64,000 nucleotides of DNA. Origin: Saccharothrix sp. NRRL B-16314 (GTDB lineage Bacteria; Actinomycetota; Actinomycetes; Mycobacteriales; Pseudonocardiaceae). The position numbers and the translations under genes are program-made. Location: positions 124,001 through 188,000 of the forward strand of contig NZ_JNXC01000040.1 of assembly GCF_000716595.1 (NCBI RefSeq), read 5' to 3'. This document shows, piece after piece, positions 20,271 through 27,304 of the stretch; position 1 is the first letter of the stretch; every line of letters starts with the position of its first letter. The notes below the pieces were generated by a model. The model was not told the origin of the DNA and searched no databases. It worked only from the letters and a program-made list of their open reading frames with translations.

Positions 20271-21509
20271 ATGAAGCGCTCCACGTTCGGCCGACGCGTG
20301 ACCGTCGCCCTGGTCACCGCGGGACTGTCCCTGACCGCGTGCTCCTCCGCCGGGGACACGGCAGGCGGAACGGCCGCCCCCTTCGCGGTGTGGGACCCGT
20401 ACCCGCAGTTCGACGCGAGCTCGGAGTGGGTGAAGGTGATCGAGAAGTGCGGCACGGAGGCCGGGGTGGCGGTCGAGCGCCAGGCGTACGACACCTCCGA
20501 CCTGACCAACAAGGTGCTGCTCGCCGCACAGCAGGGCACCGCGCCGAACGTGCTGGTCGTGGACAACCCCGTGGTCTCCACGCTCGCCGAGGGCGGCGTG
20601 CTGAAGGCCAACCAGGACACCGGCCTGGACGCCTCGCAGGCGTCGCCCAACCTGGTTGCCGCAGGAGAGGTGGACGGCAAGGCGTACGGGGTTCCGATCG
20701 GGGCGAACACCCTGGCGCTCTACTACAACAAGGCGGTGCTGGCGCAGGCCGGCGTCGACCCGGCGTCGCTGACGGACTGGGCGTCGCTCGACGCGGCCCT
20801 GGCCAAGGTCGTGGGTGCGGGCAAGAAGGGCATCACGTTCTCCGCCATCGGCACCGAGGAGGGCTCGTTCCAGTTCCTGCCGTGGTTCTGGGGCGCGGGC
20901 GCGCAGCTCACGGACCTGTCCTCGACGCAGGCCGTCGCGGCGGTGGAGCTGTGGAAGTCCTGGCTGGACAAGCGGTACGCGCCGAACTCGGTCGTGGGCA
21001 ACACCCAGACCACCAGTTGGCAGGAGTTCGCCACCGGCGAGTACGCGTTCGCCGAGAACGGCACGTGGCAGCTGGGCAACGCCGCGAAGCTGGGCTTCGA
21101 GCACGGCGTCATCCCGATCCCCTCCCGTGACGGCGGCGTCGCGCCCGGACCGACGGGCGGCGAGTTCGTCACCGTGCCGGTGCAGGGCGCGGCGGACCGC
21201 GAGGCGACCGCGGCGAAGATCGCCGGCTGCCTGACCGACGCCGACACGGTGGCGGCCACCGACTCGGCGCTGACCTACGTCTCCGCCATCCCCTCGGTGC
21301 AGGAGCAGCAGGTCGCTGAACGGCCGGAGCTGAAGGTCTGGGTCGACGCCGTGCAGGCCGCTAAGGGGCGCACCGGTGACGGCCGCGGCACCCGCTACCC
21401 GAGGATCTCCCAACCGCTGTGGACCGCGGTCCAGGCGGTGCTGACCGGGTCGAAGCCGGCCGCGGAAGCGCTCAAGGACGCCCAGACCGCCGCGGCGTCG
21501 GCGAAGTAA
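20271..21509 (+). CDS. Family 1 extracellular sugar-binding lipoprotein of an ABC importer
   Basis: A 412-residue CUT1-type solute-binding lipoprotein. The ATG at 20271 has a GGAAGGA ribosome binding site. The signal peptide ends in the lipobox LTACSS (Cys near 24). Family signatures include the segment PNVLVVDNPVVSTLAEGGVL near 95 and YGVPIGANTLALYYNKAVL near 140. CUT1 importers bring in di- and oligosaccharides. The two permease genes follow closely (3-bp gap, then a 4-bp overlap), but no ATPase gene is present, so it probably uses a shared MsiK-type ATPase encoded elsewhere, as is common in actinomycetes. Confidence 0.93.
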   Translation: MKRSTFGRRVTVALVTAGLSLTACSSAGDTAGGTAAPFAVWDPYPQFDASSEWVKVIEKCGTEAGVAVERQAYDTSDLTNKVLLAAQQGTAPNVLVVDNPVVSTLAEGGVLKANQDTGLDASQASPNLVAAGEVDGKAYGVPIGANTLALYYNKAVLAQAGVDPASLTDWASLDAALAKVVGAGKKGITFSAIGTEEGSFQFLPWFWGAGAQLTDLSSTQAVAAVELWKSWLDKRYAPNSVVGNTQTTSWQEFATGEYAFAENGTWQLGNAAKLGFEHGVIPIPSRDGGVAPGPTGGEFVTVPVQGAADREATAAKIAGCLTDADTVAATDSALTYVSAIPSVQEQQVAERPELKVWVDAVQAAKGRTGDGRGTRYPRISQPLWTAVQAVLTGSKPAAEALKDAQTAAASAK

Positions 21510-21513
21510 GGCC

Positions 21514-22395
21514 GTGTTCCGCAAGAACCTCGTCGGCTGGGCGTTCCTCGTCCCGCTCGTCGCCTACCTGCTGCTGTGCTACGGCTATCCGCTGCTGACC
21601 ACCGTCGACCTGAGCATCCGCGACTACACCGTCCGCACCTTCGTCCACGGTGGCGCGCAGGTGATCGGACTGGCCAACTACGGCGACGTGTTCGCCGATC
21701 CCGTCTTCCGCACCGCGCTGCTCAACACGGTCGTGTTCACCGTGGCGTCGCTGGTGTTCCAGTACGGCATCGGGTTGGCGCTGGCGCTCTTCTTCTCCCG
21801 CAGGTTCCGGCTGTCGGCGACGCTGCGAGCGCTGTTCCTGGTGCCATGGCTGCTTCCGCTGATCGTGTCGGCGTCGACGTGGGCGTGGATGTTCAACAGC
21901 GAGGCCGGTGTGGTGAACGCGGCGCTCGCGTGGTTCGGGCTCGACGGGGTGAACTGGTTGACCTCGCCGGACTGGTCGCTGGTGTCGGTGATCGTCGCCA
22001 ACACCTGGATCGGCATCCCGTTCAACCTCGTCGTGCTCTACAGCGGGTTGCGGAACATCCCCGCCGAGGTGCACGAGGCGGCGGCCCTGGACGGCGCGAG
22101 CTCCTGGCAGGCGTTCCGGCACGTCACCTTCCCGATGCTGCGGCCCGTCTCCGCGGTCACGCTGCTGCTCGGCCTGGTCTACACGCTGAAGGTCTTCGAC
22201 ATCATCTGGATCATGACGCGCGGCGGCCCCGGCGGGTCGTCCACCACCCTGGCCACCTGGTCCTACGAGCTGGGGTTCGGCAGCATGCTGCCCCGTTTCG
22301 GACCCAGCTCGGCGGTGGGCAACGTGCTCATCCTGATGGCCGTGGTCGCGGGCCTGGTGTACGTGCGCAGCCAACGCCACCGGGAGGCGTCGTGA
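21514..22395 (+). CDS. Sugar ABC transporter permease, MalF-like
   Basis: A 293-residue inner-membrane permease with about six transmembrane segments. It starts at a GTG 4 nt after the preceding stop codon. The cytoplasmic EAA loop EVHEAAALDGASSWQAFRHVTFP lies near residues 185-207 (read in parts) and docks the ATPase. It pairs with the next gene to form the heterodimeric channel. Confidence 0.93.
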   Translation: MFRKNLVGWAFLVPLVAYLLLCYGYPLLTTVDLSIRDYTVRTFVHGGAQVIGLANYGDVFADPVFRTALLNTVVFTVASLVFQYGIGLALALFFSRRFRLSATLRALFLVPWLLPLIVSASTWAWMFNSEAGVVNAALAWFGLDGVNWLTSPDWSLVSVIVANTWIGIPFNLVVLYSGLRNIPAEVHEAAALDGASSWQAFRHVTFPMLRPVSAVTLLLGLVYTLKVFDIIWIMTRGGPGGSSTTLATWSYELGFGSMLPRFGPSSAVGNVLILMAVVAGLVYVRSQRHREAS

Positions 22396-23204
22396 CCCGG
22401 TCGTGGTGGCACACCGCGGTGGGCCTGCTGCTCACCGCCGTGATGCTCTTCCCGGTCTACTGGATGGTCAACGTCTCGCTCACCCCTCCGGGTGACATGC
22501 GCAAGTCGCCGCCGGACCTCTTCCCGGGCAACCCCACGTTCGAGGGGTACGCGCGGGTGCTGGACGAGCAGCTGCCCTACTTCGGGACCAGCCTGCTCGT
22601 CGCGCTCGGGACCGTGGTGCTGACGCTGGCACTGGCCGCACCCGCGGCCTACTCGCTGGCGAAGCTGCGCCCGCGTGGCCGAGGACCGCTGACGTTCGTG
22701 CTGCTGGTCGCGCAGATGATCCCCGGCATCATCATGGCGCTGGGGCTGTACGGGATCTACGTCAAGCTCGGCATCACCAACACGGTGTGGGGCCTGGTCT
22801 TCGCCGACTCCACGATCGCCGTGCCGTTCGCCGTGCTGATCCTGACCTCGTTCATGGCGTCCGTGCCCGACGAGGTGGTGCAGGCGGCGCGGATCGACGG
22901 CGCGGGCGCGTTCCGCACGTTCTGGTCGGTGGTGCTGCCCGCGAGCTGCAACGGGGTGGTCACCGCCGGGCTGTTCGCGTTCCTGTGGGCGTGGTCGGAC
23001 TTCGTGTTCGCCGCGACGCTGGACAGCGGGGGATCGATGCAACCGCTGACCCTGGGCATCTACCGCTACATCGGCAACAACAACCAGGAGTGGAACGCGA
23101 TCATGGCCACCGCCGTGGTCGCCTCCGTGCCCGCCACCGCGCTGCTCGTGCTGGCCCAGCGCTTCGTCGCCGCGGGTATCACCTCGGGCGCCGTCAAAGA
23201 CTGA
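22392..23204 (+). CDS. Sugar ABC transporter permease, MalG-like
   Basis: A 270-residue permease. The GTG at 22392 overlaps the preceding stop by 4 bp (GTGA) and has CGGGAGG upstream. About six transmembrane segments are seen. The EAA loop is EVVQAARIDGAGAFRTFW, and the C-terminus ends AAGITSGAVKD, a typical CUT1 MalG tail. It completes the importer and is followed after 13 bp by the GH63-like hydrolase gene, which suggests the imported sugar is its substrate. Confidence 0.93.
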   Translation: MTRSWWHTAVGLLLTAVMLFPVYWMVNVSLTPPGDMRKSPPDLFPGNPTFEGYARVLDEQLPYFGTSLLVALGTVVLTLALAAPAAYSLAKLRPRGRGPLTFVLLVAQMIPGIIMALGLYGIYVKLGITNTVWGLVFADSTIAVPFAVLILTSFMASVPDEVVQAARIDGAGAFRTFWSVVLPASCNGVVTAGLFAFLWAWSDFVFAATLDSGGSMQPLTLGIYRYIGNNNQEWNAIMATAVVASVPATALLVLAQRFVAAGITSGAVKD

Positions 23205-23217
23205 CCAAGGGGGACTT

Positions 23218-24963
23218 GTGGACGACTTCTCGGTGCGGGAGATCCCGTTCAGCCACTCGGGGGCGTGGTTCGGCATCTCTCCGGTGGTGGGGCTCGCCGC
23301 CTACGCCGAAGACCTGCACCTCGTGTCCCACCGCAACGGCATGCACGCCGTGCTGTCGCTGGTGCCGGTGGTGGCCGGCGCCAAGGTGCCCGCGGAGGTC
23401 AACGCGGACCCCGCGCTGCTCACCTGGACCGCGGACCGGGCGAGGGTCGCGGCGGCGTTCGAATCGCCCTCGGCGCTCAGGATCACCGGCGACGGCCTCG
23501 GCCTGCGCATCGCCGCGGCGGACCCGACCCTCACGCCCTTCACCGGAACCCACTTCTTCCACGACCCCGTCACCTCGTCGTACGTCTTCACCTCCTACGA
23601 GACGGGTCACCGCTACCGGGTGACCGTGTTGGCCGGGCACGTGGAGGTGCGAGGCGCTTCCGCGCTCGGCACGGCGGAACGGGCGGTCGTCGCCGGCGGG
23701 GACGGCGGCGAGTGGGAGCTCGTGGTGGAGGAGCTGACGACCGCGCGCGAGCGGTTCTCGACCACCGTGACGTTCGCCGAGGTGGTGGCCGCCTCGCGGC
23801 ATTCCTTCGCGCGGTTCGCGGACGCCGTGGCGCCCTGGCGCTCCGAGCGCACCCCTGCCGCCGAAGTGGCCTGCTACGTGCTGTGGTCGGCCACGGTGAG
23901 CCCGGCGGGTTTCGTCCGCCGCCCCGCGGTGCTCATGTCGAAGAACTGGATGGACAAGGTCTGGAGCTGGGACCACTGCTTCAACGCCCTCGCCCTCGCA
24001 CCGGGGGCGCCCGACCTGGCGTGGGACCAGTTCCAGGTGGTGTTCGACCACCAGACCGGGGAAGGCGCGCTGCCGGACTCGGTCACGCACGCCGAGGTCC
24101 TGCACAACTTCGTCAAACCACCCATCCACGGCTGGGCCGCGAGCAGGTTGCGGTCGACGCTGCCCGGCGGTGTCCCGGCAGCCGAACTGCCGCTGCTGTA
24201 CCGGCAGTTGGAGGCGTGGACGACCTTCTGGCTCGACCACCGCCGCGCGCCGGGCGAGCCGTTCGCGCACTACGAGCACGGCAACGACAGCGGCTGGGAC
24301 AACTCGACGGTCTTCGACGAGCGGCGGCTCGTGCAGTCCGCCGACCTCGCGGCCTTCCTCGTGGTGCAGATGAGGGAACTGGCCTTGCTGGCGCGGGAGC
24401 TCGGTGACCGGACGGCGGCGGAGCGCTGGGAGCGGGAGGCCGACACGATGCTGAACTCGATGCTGACGACGCTGTGGGACGGGACGGCGTTCACGAGCCG
24501 CGCCCTCGACGGCACCTCGCGCACCACGGCGAGCCTGCTCGACCTCATGCCCGTCGTCCTGGGCGCCGACCTGCCTCCCGACGTGCACGCGAAGCTCGCC
24601 GAGGGCGTCGCCCGGCACCTGACCGCGGTCGGCCCCGCCACCGAACGGCCCGACTCACCCCACTACGAAGCCGACGGCTACTGGCGCGGCCCGGTGTGGG
24701 CGCCTTCGACGGTCCTCGTCGAGGACGGCTTGCGCCGAGGGGGCGCGGTCGACCTCGCCGACCAGGTCAGCGCCCGCTTCCGCGCGGTGTGCGAGAAGAG
24801 CGGCTTCGCCGAGAACTTCGACGCCCTCACCGGCGAGGGCCTGCGCGACCGCGCCTACACCTGGACCGCGAGTGCCTACCTGCTGCTCGCCGCGGACGCC
24901 GAGGCCCGACTGGCCGAAGCGGGCGGCAGCGCTCCGGATCGCCCCGCCACGTCGGCGGGGTAG
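23218..24963 (+). CDS. GH63/MGH1-like glycoside hydrolase (cytoplasmic)
   Basis: A 581-residue protein without a signal peptide. It starts at a GTG with AAGGGGGA upstream. The C-terminal (alpha/alpha)6 toroid (about 220-570) carries motifs shared by GH63, GH37 and GH15-like enzymes: KVWSWDHCFNALAL (about 241-254), GNDSGWDNS with a candidate catalytic Asp361, and GYWRGPVWAPSTVLVEDGL (about 487-505), followed by a Glu/Asn-rich FAENFDALTG segment. The N-terminal 200 residues are beta-rich. Relatives release glucose or mannosylglycerate-type units from oligosaccharides. Lying 13 bp after the permease gene, it probably hydrolyses the imported oligosaccharide inside the cell. The exact substrate is unknown. 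Confidence 0.82.
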   Translation: MDDFSVREIPFSHSGAWFGISPVVGLAAYAEDLHLVSHRNGMHAVLSLVPVVAGAKVPAEVNADPALLTWTADRARVAAAFESPSALRITGDGLGLRIAAADPTLTPFTGTHFFHDPVTSSYVFTSYETGHRYRVTVLAGHVEVRGASALGTAERAVVAGGDGGEWELVVEELTTARERFSTTVTFAEVVAASRHSFARFADAVAPWRSERTPAAEVACYVLWSATVSPAGFVRRPAVLMSKNWMDKVWSWDHCFNALALAPGAPDLAWDQFQVVFDHQTGEGALPDSVTHAEVLHNFVKPPIHGWAASRLRSTLPGGVPAAELPLLYRQLEAWTTFWLDHRRAPGEPFAHYEHGNDSGWDNSTVFDERRLVQSADLAAFLVVQMRELALLARELGDRTAAERWEREADTMLNSMLTTLWDGTAFTSRALDGTSRTTASLLDLMPVVLGADLPPDVHAKLAEGVARHLTAVGPATERPDSPHYEADGYWRGPVWAPSTVLVEDGLRRGGAVDLADQVSARFRAVCEKSGFAENFDALTGEGLRDRAYTWTASAYLLLAADAEARLAEAGGSAPDRPATSAG

Positions 24964-24977
24964 CCGAACCGGTCCGA
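24964..24977. promoter_or_regulatory. Degenerate LacI-type operator before the GH-A hydrolase gene
   Basis: CCGAACCGGTCCGA matches the palindrome at 12 of 14 positions and keeps the core GAACCGGT. It lies 48 bp upstream of the GTG at 25026, nearly the same distance as the perfect site lies before the importer gene. Confidence 0.5.
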
Positions 24978-25025
24978 TCGCGAACCCCCGCTGTGCAAAC
25001 CCTTTCTACGACAAAGGAGTCACGC

Positions 25026-26858
25026 GTGGCCCACACACCCGCACGACGGCGAGGCCGTGGTCTCGCCGCGGTCACCGCGCTGGTCGCGTCCGCGTTAGCG
25101 TCCGTGGTCGCACCAGGCCCGTCCGCCCTGGCCGGGGACGAGTCGATCTCCGTCGACTTCTCCACCGCCGGCGGTTCACCGACCTACCGGGCCTCCGGCT
25201 GGATCTACGGCATGACCGAGGACGCGGCCGGTCCCGCCGACCACTTCTACCGCGACGTGAAGTTCCGGTACATGCGCGCCGGAGGCGCTCAGCTCGACAG
25301 CCCCGGCGGCTGGGTGACGGGCAAGTACGACCGCCGGTGGAACGCCACGCGCGCGCAACTGCTGCGCACCCGGTCGCTGGGCGGCGAGTTCATCCTGCTG
25401 CCGCACGACCTGTGGGGCGCCGACGGCTACCCGATCTCCCGCTTCCCCGGTGACAACGGCAACTGGACCGACTACGACAACTTCCTCACCCGCCTGATCG
25501 CCGACGTGCGGGCCACGGGCGTCCCGGTCCAGTGGGACCTGTGGAACGAACCCAACATCACCCTGTTCTGGAACCGCCCGCAGGCGCAGTACTTCGAGCT
25601 GTGGCGGCGCACCTACCAACGCGTCCGCGCCGCGTTCCCCGAGCAGCTGATCGTCGGGCCGAGCTTCGCGGGCGTGCCGACGACCAACGGGGCGTGGTGG
25701 AACCAGTACCTCGACTTCGTCCGCGGCTCGAACACGGTGCCCGACATCATCAGCTGGCACTCGCTGCCCGGCGACCCGGTGGCGAACGTGGCGGCGGCGA
25801 ACACCACGCTGGACGCGCGCGGCATCCCGCACCCGCGCCCGTACCAGATCAACGAGTACGGCGCGGGCAACGAGCAGAACCCCGGTGACGGCGCCTGGTA
25901 CGTCGCGCGCCTGGAGCGGGCCGGCGCGGACGGCCTGCGCGCCAACTGGGCCAGCGCGGGCAACCTGCACAACGACCTCGGCAACCTGCTCGTCCGCAAC
26001 CAGTCGGGGCAGCACCTGCCGAAGGGCGAGTGGTGGGTCTACCGCTTCTACGGCTCGCAGACGGGGCAGATCGCCTCCGTCACGCCCAGCCCGGCCTACG
26101 ACGCGTTCGCCACGAAGGCGAACGGTGTCGTGAAGGTCCTGGTCGGCGGCGGCGGCACCACCGGCAACATCGCCGTCGACCTGCGGCGGTTGGACGCGAC
26201 GAGCGGCGTCGTGCAGGACAACCAGGTGCGGGTGGTCGCCCAGCGCATCCCGCACAACAACGGCGGTGCCGTCCAGGGGCCGATCACCATCCAGAACTCC
26301 GTGGTGACGTTGTCCGGCAACGGCACCACGGTCAACCTCCCGCACACCAACGCCGACGACGCCTTCACCATCACGCTGCTCCCGCCGTCGAGCCGCGGTG
26401 TCGCGTCCGTGGCCGTCGCCCAGCACTCGCAGCAGTGCCTGGACAACGCGAACCGGGGCACCGCGGACGGCAACCGGCAGCAGCAGTTCCACTGCGACGG
26501 CGGAGACCAGCAGCTGTGGGACTTCCGGCCGGTGGCCGATGCCGCCGACACCTACACCGTCGTCAACCAGCAGACCGGCAAGTGCCTCGACGTGAACGGC
26601 GTGTCGTCGGCCGATGGCGCCGCAGTGCAGCAGTGGACGTGCATCGCCGGGGCGCGGAACCAGCAGTTCACCTTGCGGAAGGTCACCTACTCGGGCAACG
26701 ACCGCCACGACTACCAGCTCGTCGCCCGGCACAGCGGCAAGTGCGTCGACGTCAGCACGATCTCCACGGCGGCACGCGCCCTGGTCCACCAGTGGACGTG
26801 CAACCCCGCCGGGCAGGGCAGCCCGCTCAACCAGACCTGGCGGCTCTGGGGCTTCTGA
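25026..26858 (+). CDS. Secreted clan GH-A glycoside hydrolase (GH39-like) with ricin domain
   Basis: A 610-residue extracellular enzyme. The GTG at 25026 follows AAAGGAG by 6 nt; a longer upstream frame reads through the previous gene and is rejected. The signal peptide ends near PSALA. The TIM barrel shows the acid/base motif WNEPN (Glu175) and a nucleophile in QINEYG (Glu277), the spacing expected of clan GH-A, nearest in look to GH39. A beta-sandwich follows (about 350-455), then a ricin trefoil (about 458-610) with QQLW, NQQF and LNQTW repeats. It probably cuts plant cell-wall glycosides outside the cell, giving oligosaccharides for the importer upstream. Xylosidase, arabinosidase or galactanase activity cannot be separated from sequence. 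Confidence 0.85.
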   Translation: MAHTPARRRGRGLAAVTALVASALASVVAPGPSALAGDESISVDFSTAGGSPTYRASGWIYGMTEDAAGPADHFYRDVKFRYMRAGGAQLDSPGGWVTGKYDRRWNATRAQLLRTRSLGGEFILLPHDLWGADGYPISRFPGDNGNWTDYDNFLTRLIADVRATGVPVQWDLWNEPNITLFWNRPQAQYFELWRRTYQRVRAAFPEQLIVGPSFAGVPTTNGAWWNQYLDFVRGSNTVPDIISWHSLPGDPVANVAAANTTLDARGIPHPRPYQINEYGAGNEQNPGDGAWYVARLERAGADGLRANWASAGNLHNDLGNLLVRNQSGQHLPKGEWWVYRFYGSQTGQIASVTPSPAYDAFATKANGVVKVLVGGGGTTGNIAVDLRRLDATSGVVQDNQVRVVAQRIPHNNGGAVQGPITIQNSVVTLSGNGTTVNLPHTNADDAFTITLLPPSSRGVASVAVAQHSQQCLDNANRGTADGNRQQQFHCDGGDQQLWDFRPVADAADTYTVVNQQTGKCLDVNGVSSADGAAVQQWTCIAGARNQQFTLRKVTYSGNDRHDYQLVARHSGKCVDVSTISTAARALVHQWTCNPAGQGSPLNQTWRLWGF

Positions 26859-26871
26859 TGTTCACGCTCAC
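26858..26871. promoter_or_regulatory. LacI-type half-site repeat ATGTTCACGCTCAC, left copy
   Basis: This 14-bp sequence recurs exactly, inverted, at 26992-27005. It starts at the last base of the GH-A stop codon. A central CG flanked by imperfect arms resembles LacI-family operators, and it differs from the TCGAACCGGTTCGA site. A role in controlling the GH127 gene is inferred. Confidence 0.5.
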
Positions 26872-27304
26872 ACAAGGCGGCCGGTGGGCTGGGCGGCCTG
26901 CCGGTTGCAGCTCAACGGACGACGGCATTCTTCGTGCAGGGAGGTAGCTACGGCTGACTTGTGACGGTCGAGATACGTTGCAGCCGCTAAAGTGAGCGTG
27001 AACATTTTAGCGGCTCGCAGCGTTGACGCCCCGGTCCGGCGGTGGTTACTGTGCTGACAGCCGCCACGACCGCCCGTCAACGACGACGATGGGGACTCCG
27101 ATGCGACGAACACGGCGAACCGCTCACGTTCCGACACGGTGTGGATCGTTGCCGCCGCAGTGCGTTCCCCGTCGCGGTCGGATGTCCTGAAGACCCGACG
27201 TCCAGACTTCCTGCGGTCGTCGTCGCATCACCGCGCTCCTCCTGCGCGACTCGCCGCACCGGCTCTGCCACGTCATCGGCGTTCCCCAACCCACAGGAGA
27301 GCTC
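26859..27304. other. Regulatory intergenic region before the GH127 gene
   Basis: A 446-bp stretch without a gene. It holds two inverted copies of a 14-bp operator-like sequence and a 10-bp inverted repeat around the second copy. The stretch between them (26930-27010) is lower in GC and likely carries the promoter. I see nothing convincing between about 27060 and 27290 apart from the ribosome binding site CAGGAGAG. Confidence 0.5.
26982..27015. promoter_or_regulatory. Inverted repeat AGCCGCTAAA/TTTAGCGGCT enclosing the right operator copy (26992-27005)
   Basis: Perfect 10-bp arms at 26982-26991 and 27006-27015 enclose GTGAGCGTGAACAT, the inverse of the sequence at 26858-26871. The nested symmetry suggests a composite operator about 290 bp upstream of the GH127 start. 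Looping between the two copies, 134 bp apart centre to centre, is possible. Confidence 0.5.
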
